A stretch of 64,000 nucleotides of DNA, from positions 110,149,501 through 110,213,500 of the forward strand of contig CP142453.1 in assembly GCA_038049695.1 (NCBI GenBank), given 5' to 3'. The notes under the pieces were generated by a model that was given only the letters and a program-made list of their open reading frames with translations, searched no databases and was not told where the DNA came from. Every line of letters starts with the position of its first letter. Position 1 is the stretch's first letter. Shown in pieces: positions 24,210 to 34,281 of this stretch. The DNA comes from Cinnamomum chago. Its lineage: Eukaryota > Streptophyta > Magnoliopsida > Laurales > Lauraceae. The translations under genes were made by a program, and so were the position numbers.

Positions 24210-25717
24210 GGAGATTGGTATGAGGATGGGGGCCAGTTTGGGGGTTGAGAGAGGGGCTTAGCTCTATAGCTCTAGAGGTCTTTTTCCCTTTATGTTTCTT
24301 TTTCTTCTTTGAGGGCTGAACGGTTATGGCCAAATCTGCTGAGGAAGGTGACCAAACTAAGGTAGAGGGAGCAGGTTTTGGGGCTTTGATGGTTGGGTGG
24401 GGTGGAGGTTCATCCTGAATACTAAGATCAATAGAGAGGTTATTGGATATATCCGCCAAGAAGTTGTTAGATTGAAAATGTTGGGGACTAGAATGGTTAG
24501 GTCAAGGGCTACAATGTCTGATGAAGGTAAGGGGGCCCTCTGGGTCACTTGTTCCAGGACAGAAAAGGGATTATGGAGGTCAAGAGATGAAGCTGATGGG
24601 GATAGGGGATCCTCCAAAGGGATAGGGTCAGCTGGAGGGTTAGAAGTTCTGGGATCCTGGGGAATAGGGGCAGAAGTTGGTTGCAGGGGATCAGGGTGAT
24701 TTTTTCCAGGATTAAGGGGAGTTGGAAGTAGGCCAGGGCTGGAGGAGTGTGGTGGAGGGAGCTTGGACCTGAGCTTCTCCGTTCTCTGGGTTGAATGGCA
24801 TAAACCTTCACCATGGCCTGATCCCATACAAAGGGAGCAGGATAAATTTTCATACAAGACTTCCACTTCCACTTTGGTATCACCTGCAAGGTCGACCACT
24901 ATAGTAGAGGGCTTAGGTTTTTGCAGGTCGAGGTTTATACAGATCCTGGCATACGAGAGGATCCTTTGGGAAGCTGTAATCTCATCTATTAGGATGGGGT
25001 TTCCTATGGAATTTGCAATGGAGAAAAGAATGTGCTAGCTCCAACAATGGAAAGGGAGCCCTTTTAACCTAATCCAGGTTGGGGACAGAGTAGGCCAGGA
25101 GAAGGTTTCCATCCCTAAAGACCAGGGTAGGAGATGTAACTTTCTGTGGCCAAGAGGGAGAGGGGAAGAAGATAAGAAGGAACCCCTAACCTGAGCGCAG
25201 TGAAACCTGAAGAGGAAATACCCCTGATCCGTTAGGGAGATCAGGCTTTTGATGGGGAGGTTCCAAGACTGGTTTGAGAGTTGCTCTACCCACTCCAGAG
25301 AGGGTCGTTTCCCTTCAAAACGACCAATCGCAGCATAGGAGAAAGACTCTTGGCTGGAAGAGATCATATCTTCAGGGATGGATATTGTTGGCTTTCCATC
25401 GACCCAGGAGGTTGGAGGCAGAGGATGAGGGAGGGACAGGGGGATTTGGGAGAGGAGAGAGGCATAAGATTTTGGATTGGGGTTAGAGGAAGGAGTTTGG
25501 ATGGTGAGAGGTTGGATGTTGGATCCGCTAGGGCAGGGCTGGTTCAGAAGGGCAGCAAGCTTTTGAATTTGGCTAGAGGATAGAGTCGAAGGAGGAGGAG
25601 TCAGTGAGTGCTGGTCAGCTTCAAGAATGGCCAGGATCTCTGCTGCAGGAACGGGGGAGGGAGGAGAGGGATCCGGGAAGAGGGGGGGTCGAGGTCGAGG
25701 TCGGGTTCTGCAGACAT
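24202..25717 (-). pseudogene. LINE ORF1: RNA-binding protein with zinc knuckle, broken
   Basis: The presumed start is MSAEPDLDLDPP (ATG near 25715-25717). After a shift near 25650 the frame continues to a DUF4283-like region (VEQLSNQSWNLPIKSLI) and CSLCMGSGHGEGLC, a CX2CX4HX4C zinc knuckle at about 24830. It is then proline/serine-rich and ends in a lysine-rich tail (PSKKKKKHKGKK). In-frame TAG at 25035-25037 and a second shift near 24460 break it. In L1-type elements this protein binds the element RNA. Confidence 0.82.
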
Positions 25718-25794
25718 CTCTGATGAGTTAAGAACTATTTTCATATTCAAGTTACAATAATTAAGCATGTGCAAAGCTACATATATTTCATTTG

Positions 25795-26095
25795 ACGGCC
25801 CGTTTGGCAATTTACTATAAAAGTAAAAGTAATGTAAAGTATAAAATCAAGAGATAATAAAATATAATAGGGTTATGATGGTATTTTGTCTTTCGTGGAT
25901 TATTAGGGATGTTTCACACTTTTTATATAAAAAGTAAGTGTTTTTTTTATTTTTTAGTAGAGAAAGGAGATTATTTTTTCTTACTTTTTTTTAAAGGAGA
26001 GAATTTTGAAGATGTATATTTTTGATGTGACCCATTGTCTGAAAAAATAGAGGCTTTACATTACTTTTACTAACCTAGTAAATTGTCAAAAGAAG
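25795..26095. mobile_element. MITE with imperfect terminal inverted repeats
   Basis: The left end, CGTTTGGCAATTTACTATAA followed by AAGTAAAAGTAATGTAAAG, is matched in reverse by CATTACTTTTACTAACC and TAGTAAATTGTCAAA on the right. Length is about 300 bp and AT-rich, with no coding capacity. Confidence 0.7.
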
Positions 26096-26099
26096 AAGG

Positions 26100-26549
26100 T
26101 AATTATAAGACATGTTAAAAAAAGGAACTATACAAACTTGGCAAAAAACTAGGGCCGTTAAAAAAAATGCAAAAGAGAAGAAACTATCCAACATAAACGT
26201 GATGACCCTCTGGTGCACAAAATGATGCCTATAGAACAAGTCACCTACACGATACCCTCAATAGCCCCGCAGTTCCTGAACGACAGCCTCGCTCTTCTCC
26301 CTAGCTGTTGGTGGTGACTTGTTAACCTACAAGATTAGTTGAGGTTGGGATCTTACATTCTTACCACCAACAGTACTACCCCTTGAGTCCAATGCCATGT
26401 GTCAAATTTTATCGCCTATTTAGATATGTAAATGAGAGGATGAAAAATGACCCTATTTACATACCATTTTCATATTTCATTTATATATCACGAGCATAAA
26501 TGAGTGCAAACAAACATAATGATGTATAATTATTATATATAATTTACAT
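26100..26549. other. intergenic, no gene recognised
   Basis: A moderately GC stretch at 26200-26390 (CCCTCTGGTGCACAAAATG...) stands out from AT-rich surroundings but has no open frame or motif I can name. Confidence 0.4.
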
Positions 26550-26700
26550 CACTACAAGAAAGTTGGCTCTTAGTGGTGAATTTTTTAGCCGCAGTTTAGT
26601 TTTCGCCAATAAAAATTTACTTTAAGTTGTGAAAATCTAATGTCGCTACTAAAGGTATTATAATGACCATATTTATTGGCAGCTCACATGTCCATTGTCA
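26550..26700 (+). mobile_element. lone CACTA (En/Spm) transposon terminus
   Basis: CACTACAAGAAA at 26550-26561 is the canonical CACTA terminal sequence. It is followed by subterminal-type motifs, TAGCCGCAGTTTAG and GTCGCTACTAAAGG. I found no matching TTTCTTGTAGTG end downstream, so this is a fragment or a heavily deleted element. Confidence 0.65.
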
Positions 26701-27955
26701 TTGGTGTTTACCAAAAAGAAAAAAAAAATTACATGTGATTGGTAAAGTTCACACAACCAACCCTTTGGTTTTTTGGGCAGAAGTGAGACATTTATTCAAA
26801 AAATAAATAAAAAAAAAGGACTCCAAAGGATCGGTCTTACACAATCAATCCGGAAAGACATCAAATTAACCATATACGTTTGATGGATCATCTAAGAATC
26901 ATTCTAGCAAGATTATGGGTTATAGCATTAAAACTTCAAGGAATAAAGAAAAACTCGACACATGCAAAAGTTCTAGAGTTGTGCCCCAGTGGAAATGAGG
27001 AAATGAAGCAAGATAATGGGCGCTTCCTTCCTTCTTTTTTCAAGAGAAGATGGGTGACTTTGTTTGGGGAGATTAAGAAGGAAGTTGCCTTTTTCTTGTC
27101 ATTGGCTTTCCAAATATACTCTTCTTTTTAAATCTCTTCCTAAACAATTTTCTACCAATGGGCTCTACCTATCTATGTAACTTTTAGCGCTTCATGTGAT
27201 GTCCTCCTCTTTTATATAACTTCGGCTAGATTTTACTCCATTAGGTCCCTCTACTATATTTAACTCATACAAAATACATGAGTGAAATATCAAAAGTAGA
27301 TGTATTTTGTACGTGGAAAACCTCTTGTATGTCCACGTTATTGCGTTAGTGTGCATCCATACGGTTACCAAAGGCGGCATCCCCTTCATATCACCGGATC
27401 CTATCGAGATATTTACACTGATCCAAATGGACTGCATAGCATATAAGCACAAGAGAAAATAATCCTTTTGTATATTAATTTTTTTCATAGATTAAAAAAC
27501 ATGAATAAAATATTAAAAAAATATAAAATTAGTTTCTACTTTCTCTTATGAAACAAATGAATAAAAAATTAAATATATATATTTCATACTTTAGGAGCTA
27601 CTTTCTCATATAAAAAATAAAAGATTTATAGTTATTTTATACAGTAGGGTTGTTTTCTAGTATAAAATGCATGAATAAAATATTAAAAAGTATATATATT
27701 TTATATATTAGGGCAACATTCTTTGATAGTAAACATGTACAGCCATTTTTGATGCAAAGAGTTGAAATCGTGAATCTCAATTTTTTAGAAATTTAAAAAA
27801 CCATTGTGAAACAGAAGTATATATGTTTTTTTTTTTTTTTTAAATAGACTACTTGTATACTTTCAATTAAAATTTAAAAATATAAAAAATATTCTCTTAC
27901 GATCACCATTTATCCCTGCCAATTAAACGCTATTATTATTTTGCTTTTTGATGAC
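26701..27955. other. intergenic, no gene recognised
   Basis: AT-rich DNA. Weak frames at 26880-27131 (+) and 27192-27488 (-) have no identifiable domain. The phrase ATGAATAAAATATTAAAAA recurs around 27500-27700, a low-level diverged repeat. Confidence 0.4.
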
Positions 27956-27959
27956 TTCT

Positions 27960-28912
27960 ATCGAGCTTGTTTGGATGCACAATAAAATACAAGAAAGTAA
28001 TATTTTATAGAATATAATATTTCATTTTCTAAAGAAGGAAATCTTATATGTTTGGCAATTGAAAAAAAATCTGAAGAAAAGATTTTTTTCTTTCAAAAAG
28101 CTCAATATCTTTCCCAATAGATTCCACGTGTAGAAACTTTCTACAATATAAAAATCATTCAAAATGACGATTACAAAGTGATAGAGTAAAGTAAAGATTT
28201 TAGTTCACAAAACCCATCATGATGTAATATTTTTTTACATATATGGCTAAAGAAAAGTAAATATAAATGCCACAACACGGTAAAGGACGTAAAGTAAAGT
28301 TGGGTAAAGTATATGCTGAAGTAAAGTGGGAGGGAATGATAAAGTAATTTCTTTTTGTATGACTTTACTTTATCACATTTTATTGCAGTTTTATATGATA
28401 ACGAAGAATGGACTTGTTTACATGTGTGGTAAAGTAAAATAAAGATTGATATCACATCATGGTAAAAGATGAAGTAGAGTAATTAGGTGAGATTGATGAA
28501 GCGTGTTGTGAAGTAAGTTGGGAGTGAGAGTTGTAATCTTTGGTTTTTTATATTGACTTTACTTTACTACAATTTACAATGGTTTTATGTGATAAAAAAA
28601 AGTAACTTATGGTAAAAAAAAAACCGTGGCAGTTGAACTTTAGTTTACCACGCTACCTTTTTATCTAGACGTGGTACATTACATATAAATTAAAGTATTT
28701 AATAAAAATACATTCTAATAATGTAATTTACTTAAATCGTATCACCTTCAAAACAACTCAAATTAAAATCTATAAGATTCTTAAAAAACTGTCAAACAGT
28801 GAAAATATTATAATATTACATTATTCTATTTTATACTATTTTATTCTCGTAATATTTAGATTTGTAAATATTTTATTCTGTAAACAACCAAATGGGCCCT
28901 ATGTTGATGCAA
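27960..28912. mobile_element. AT-rich MITE-like element, copy 2 with internal duplication
   Basis: The right half (28412-28912) is homologous in inverse orientation to 16288-16812. The left half repeats a diverged version of the segment with AAGTAAAGTTGGG and TGACTTTACTTTA (about 28270-28400 against 28440-28590). The outer ends, TTGTTTGGATGCACAATAAA and the reverse complement of the right end (TTTGGTTGTTTACAGAATAA), are similar. This may be one nested or tandemly duplicated element. Confidence 0.55.
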
Positions 28913-29790
28913 TAAACCCAAAATAAAACTTAATACCCAAACTTTGTTTTTCTTAAAATCAAGCCTAATTTATTTAAATCCAAACCTGATTTTTAAAAAT
29001 TACAAGACTAAATTAGAATGATCAAAACACTGGAAATAAATATGATTTTCCTCAAAAAAAAAATTTGGCCGAGGCCCAGTTGCGTTGTCCACAAAGCACT
29101 TGAAAGTGAATGCCTCTTTCGAAAGTGGGAGAGATTAAAATACCATGTTTGTAACAATTATTATATATTATAGATGTAGGATTCGATTTCGAAATTTAGC
29201 TCTAATTTCGCAATTGATTGCAAAATTGGAGCTCAATTTCAATTTCAATTTTGAATATAGCAACAAATCCAAATCTTGGTGGACTCTTTATGGATGGAGA
29301 TATTCTCACATGATGGTTCATTTTTCTATTTTGTTTCAAATCTCATATCTTGTCTTATTTTAGGTTCCAGTCTCTCTAGGCATGATATTAAATGTATTCT
29401 TATTCTTTTGTATTTTGCAAAAAGTCCAAATATCTGTGGAGTCTTTATAGACAAAGATAAACGACTTTATTCATTTTCTTAGTAAATTTTATATAATAGT
29501 ATTTTTTTCTTGGCCCGGGCTTAGCAATAATAATAGTATTTCTCAAAATGTCTCTTTTGTTAAATTATATTATATTTAGTTATTGCATAAAGTATTTTAG
29601 TCCATCTATGACTAATTATTATTTAATATTTTATTATTTTTAATATTATAAATTATGTTGGCGCGGGCATGTTTTGCTAGTCAATTCTTGAAGGGCTTAA
29701 AAATCACAATTATCAGAGTGATATCAATCATTTAATTGCATCACGATGAGGACTCCTTCAAGCCTGGTTTCTTATTATTAACTTCTCATA
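28913..29790. other. intergenic with Helitron-like end
   Basis: AT-rich, no supported gene. The segment GGCGCGGGCATGTTTTGCTAG, ending at 29680 and followed by T, resembles the 3' end of a Helitron (GC-rich hairpin, then CTAG|T). It is closely related to the sequence on the minus strand ending at 48667. Confidence 0.4.
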
Positions 29791-31428
29791 GCCTCTTAGC
29801 CTTGAAGGAGGTAATCTCAAATTACCAAGTCAGTGCTGGCCAAGCCATCAACTTGGAGAAGAGTAAACTTTTCATTGGCAAATGCAACCACAGAAAGAGA
29901 AGACAAATCTTGGACATCACTAATATTCAAGATAGACCTCTCCACTCTTCCTCCTCGGAGCTCCTCTCACTATTGGCACCCCAAGAAGACATCACTTCAC
30001 CCCCCTGCTAGACAGATTTCTTAGCAAGCTCTCAGGCTGGAAATCAAAGCTTCTCTCCATCGCTGGCCGAAGGATTCTGGTAAGGCATGAGCTCAGTAGT
30101 CTGCCTATCCACATTGCCATGATTCTTCCTATCCCTAAATTGATCTCCACTAACTTGGAGTCCATCATGAGAAACTTTCTCTGGTCTGGGGGGGCTCTCA
30201 GGCAGAAAAGAAGCCAGGTCAACTGGGCTACTGTCACTCTCCCCACTTCAGAAGGAGGTCTGGGAATCAGACGTATCCATGAGCAAAATGTTGCATCCTT
30301 TATTAAGCTGGGCTGGACTGCTATCACGTCTAACTCTCTCTGGGCCAACTGGATGGTTGGCAGATACTTTCCAAGATCCTCTCTCTGGCACTCCTCCTCT
30401 TCCAAAGTTGGCTCTTGCATTTGGCGAAAAATCAGGTCTTCTGGCCACTACATTCAATCAGGTAGTTCTTGGAAAATTGGGGATGGCAGATTGGTAGACC
30501 TCTGGTATGATAACTGGATGCAAGCTGGCAGCTTGGCTTCTCAATTCCCTTCCTTTCAGTTCCCCCTTAATCAGAAGCTCCACTCCCTCTGGGATGGTAA
30601 CCTTTGGTTGTCTCCTCCTGATATCCCAAGTGATGTGGCTGCCTCTCTGCAGGAAGGTGTCCAGCTCCTTTCCTTGGATCCTCTCTCCAAAGATTCTCTG
30701 CTCTGGAGCTCCCATGAGGATCAAGGCCTCTCTATCCAGGAAGCTTGGCAAATTGTCAGATCAAGGAATCCCTCAGCTTACTGGTCGAACTGGGCCCCTC
30801 TGGTTTGGAACCACATTCAGCAGCCGAGGGTATCTTTCTTTGCCTGGAGGCTCCTGCATGGTAAAACTCCTACTCAACTCTGGCTCCAACATTATGGAAT
30901 CAGTATGGCCTCAAGGTGTAGTCTGTGCTCCCAAGCGCAGGAGTCTACTCTCCATCTTCTCTTTCTCTGCTCCTTCTCCTCTAACATCTGGAATTGGATC
31001 CTTTCCTCGGCAGGAATTGCTGTTGCCGGTCCTCTTCTCCCCTCCAAGATCTGGCAGGCCCTCACCCATTGCAGTGACAGATTAACTTGTAAAGGTGTTG
31101 CTGCCATCTTCTTCTCCACAGTTTTTGCATTATGGAATTGCAGGAATGAAGCCATTTTTAACAACCACAGTGCCTCCCAGGTGAAAGTCATCCTCTTCCT
31201 GACTGAGCTCCTCTCTGTCTCTCTCAAGCGGATTTCCAAGCCTTTCTCTGGTAGACCTCTAAAGGCTTTTTGTAATTTTCTGTTCTCCAACTCTTAAGCT
31301 TGTTCTGTGCTTCTGGTTTGCTAATTTCCCTTTCTTTGCTGTTGCTCCCTGAGCTTCTTCTTTTGGGCTCTTAGCCTCTGTTTCTCTTCTCTTTTCTCTT
31401 AATACAAATTACATTTTAGCAAAAAAAA
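29791..31428 (+). mobile_element. 5'-truncated L1-type LINE
   Basis: Only the 3' part of ORF2 and the 3' region remain. The A tail (31421-31428) follows TTTTAGC, the same ending as the LINE at 20473. AACTTCTCATA occurs at 29780-29790 and again at 31427-31437, an 11-bp target duplication. The truncation lies within the reverse transcriptase region (SLLALKEVISNYQVSAGQAI). Confidence 0.87.
29793..31297 (+). pseudogene. LINE ORF2 C-terminal fragment with zf-RVT
   Basis: One frame carries the reverse transcriptase thumb-like segment (ISNYQVSAGQAINLEKSKLF). After a shift near 29960 a second frame runs to 31297: LSGWKSKLLS, MRNFLWSGG, EGGLGIRRI and the zf-RVT core (SFFAWRLLHGKTPT, CSLCSQAQESTLHLLFLC). 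It matches the same parts of the large LINE but is clearly diverged, so it is an independent insertion of a related subfamily. Confidence 0.88.
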
Positions 31429-31476
31429 CTTCTCATAAGATCCACAATTCGTGACCTTGATGGACATAATATTACA

Positions 31477-32553
31477 CTTCATCCATGCTGGATCTAGATG
31501 GATCGTTGGTGATGGCTCCCTGGTTGATGTTTGGCATGACAGCTGGGCAGAGGATCATAGTCTGGCCTCTCTGTTCCCCTCCCTCTCTCTCCCTCACAAC
31601 AAGAGAATCAGCTCTCTTTATAATGCTGATAGCTGGCTGATCCCTGAAGAGACCCCCCTGGATGCTGCTGAGCTCCTTAGTCTGAAGCTCCAGGAATTAG
31701 TCATTCATCAGAACTCAGCTGACACCATCAGCTGGAAATCCCATCCTGGTAAAGACCTTCAGTTCAAAGAAGCCTGGGACCTCCTCCGTTTCAGAGAATT
31801 GAAAGTTCCTTGGGCGCCCCTAATCTGGAACTCAATGCTATCTCCCAGAGTTTCTTTCTTTGCTTGGAGGCTCATGCATGGAAAAACCCCCACTCAGGAT
31901 TGGCTTCAGTCTGCTGGTTTCAGCCTTGCAAACCGGTGCTGTCTCTGTAAAACGAGTGTGGAATCTGTTCTTCACCTCTTCTTCCACTGTCTTTTTGCAG
32001 CTGGGATTTGGTCTTGGATTCTCCAAGGTACTGGTGTTACAGTCACTCTTCATCCCTCTCCCTCAGGGATCTGGCAACTCCTCTCTGCAAACTGCGACAA
32101 GCGGGCGACCCAGGGTGCAGCTGTGATCTTCCTCTCCACAATCTACTTCATTTGGAAATGCAGAAATGATCTCACTTTCAGGAACTCCAGCGTCTCCCAG
32201 CAGAAGGCCAAAATCCTACTTGCCGAGCTCATTGCCTCTTCTCTCAGTAAGTTGGTCAAACCTTTCTCCGGCAGCACCATCCGGGAGTTCTTCAGGTTCC
32301 TAACCATTCCCCTTCCCAACTAGTCTGTTGGTTAGTTTCTGTTTCTGGTTTTCTCTGTTGTTTGGTTTCTGATTCTCTGTTTTCTGTTTTTTTTTTTTTT
32401 TTTTTTTCTGTAATTTTCTTGGCTGTCTCCCTGGGGCCTTTTAGCCTGTTGTTTTCTTTTCCTCTGTAATCTTCTTGGCTGTCTCCCTGGGGGCTTTTAG
32501 CCTGTATTTTTCTTTCTTTCTCCTATAATACAATTGCCTTTTAGCAAAAAAAA
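31477..32553 (+). mobile_element. second 5'-truncated L1-type LINE
   Basis: The segment is bounded by the perfect 17-bp duplication ATGGACATAATATTACA (31460-31476 and 32554-32570). It ends TTTTAGC plus an A run, as do the other two LINEs. The 3' non-coding region contains a T-rich stretch and a duplicated phrase CTTGGCTGTCTCCCTGGG (about 32420 and 32473). Confidence 0.92.
31484..32323 (+). pseudogene. LINE ORF2 C-terminal fragment (zf-RVT)
   Basis: An uninterrupted frame of about 280 codons begins in the region RWIVGDGSLVDVWHD and ends with the zf-RVT core (SFFAWRLMHGKTPT, CCLCKTSVESVLHLFFHC) and a stop. No start codon belongs to the element itself. It is a dead 3' fragment, although the coding part has no stops, consistent with a recent insertion. 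Confidence 0.9.
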
Positions 32554-32570
32554 ATGGACATAATATTACA

Positions 32571-34281
32571 ACATATTGTAATTAAGAAATATAATGTTAT
32601 CTATTACATGATATAAACCATTTATCTCAATTACTCAAGATCAGTTAATTACGATGGTTGATTTAAGTTGATCTTTGTGATATTCTGATCATAGGAGTCG
32701 GCCCCACAAGCCTGACTTAGGCTAGGCCGTGTAAGGAGTCTCTTGTCACAAGAGACTGCTATTTTGATAGGCTTGATTTGGAGTAGATTGCTTGAAATCA
32801 TTTGAATAAGGTCATGGGCAAGAGAAATCAGCCTAATCTTATCCACTTGGTGGCATAATTGATTAGGAGCTATCAAAATGTAAGGGTTGCTTCTATCTCA
32901 TAAGTAGGATGGCTATTTAGTAGACAATATTGAATGGAAGGAGGAGAGAATTATCACGAATTGTGTTCGCACCAGCCTCGAATTGGACGATCTATCTCTC
33001 TTTTCTCTTTTGGTTCCTATCATATTCTATTCAAGTTAATGTGTGTTTTAGAAAAATCCTTTTTCTAAAATAATTTCATTGATTGGGAAATTTAATTTTT
33101 TGAAGTTAATTTATTAGCATAGAGCTAATAATACAAGGGATAATAACATCTGAAGGTGAGCCCCATTTTTTTTTCTTGACTATCATTTGTTCCCTAATAG
33201 CTCTTCATCTTGCTAGCATTTTCAAAAGTTTTAACAAGAACCATAATATCAAAAATCACGAACTCATAGGCCCAGTCCATAATCCCATTAATGGTTTTAA
33301 TCATTTATAAATAAGGATTTTTGAAAATCCTTTCACCCTACCCACAGGTACTGTACCCGTGAATGCATTAAAAGCTGCATCCATGAATATAAGGAACTCA
33401 ATATTCTTTCCTTCTTTTCAACCAAAGCCATGGCAAATTGAATTGTTCATTGGGAGTCTAATCCGCAATATTAACTTTTGCAGAGTTATTATTATTTCAT
33501 GAACTAGTTTAATCGTATGATACAAGCAATAATTTTTGCAGTTGTATGACAACCCTATTGAAAACCAAAATCTTGCTCTTTTATGGTTCGCTCTCTGGTA
33601 ACCCTCGTAAAACCAAAATCCTGGTTGTCCAAAAGGAATTCAAGTTAGCATAAAGCAATTATTTTTAGATTTGGATTCGGTTTGGGATGATCTACATTCC
33701 TGGTAGATGCCTGTTTTCGAGAGGCATATCCCTAGCTTCTTAAGGTTAAATAGAACACTAAATTATAATCAATTTGAACAATAACAACATGGACTCGAGT
33801 TGACCAATGAAATTCAACTTGGGGGCTTTATATTATAAAAGAATTATTGGAGGAAGGGGCAAATGCAAATGAAAAACGTATTAATTTTCAGAATTTGCAC
33901 ATAGGGTTTTAAAAAATTTAATTTTAAGATTTTCTCATATATGGGTGGGGGCTGAAAAATTTAAGCTTTTCTCTAATATGGGTGGGGGACTTCAGCCACC
34001 AGGCCCTTGTACTTGAGTCCACATTCAAATTGTCAAACCCTACCCTTAATGAGAGAGCAAAACTACAGATTCTAATTTGTTTAAAGTCTTTAAGCCAAAA
34101 AAGAACTCGAATATGAAAATGCATAAATTATTATGGCCAAACAGTACCAAAAGGAAATCCTGGCAATGTTAACAAAACTACAATAAAAACACATGCAAAC
34201 ATAAAAGAAACGAAAGCAGTGATTTTAGCTCTCCTGGAGTTCTAATTTTTTTCTCTCTCACTTCCAACTTGCAATTGTAAA
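32571..34281. other. intergenic, 3' side of the STP gene
   Basis: I see no gene. A small open frame at 33924-34124 (-) has no recognised content. The last few hundred bases form the presumed 3' untranslated region and downstream DNA of the transporter. Confidence 0.45.

Larger units (their letters stand above)
20473..25736 (-). mobile_element. full-length L1-type LINE, inactivated
   Basis: The element is bounded by a perfect 17-bp target duplication, ATTTTCATATTCAAGTT (20456-20472 and 25737-25753). Its A tail appears as a T run at 20473-20485, adjoining TTAGC on the minus strand. The order on the minus strand is a short leader, ORF1 with a CCHC knuckle, ORF2 with endonuclease, reverse transcriptase and a C-terminal zf-RVT region, then the 3' end. 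The structure is that of plant L1 elements. Both ORFs carry shifts and stops, so it cannot retrotranspose by itself. The intact duplication and full length suggest a fairly young insertion, yet it already has many TAG stops where Gln is usual. Confidence 0.93.
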
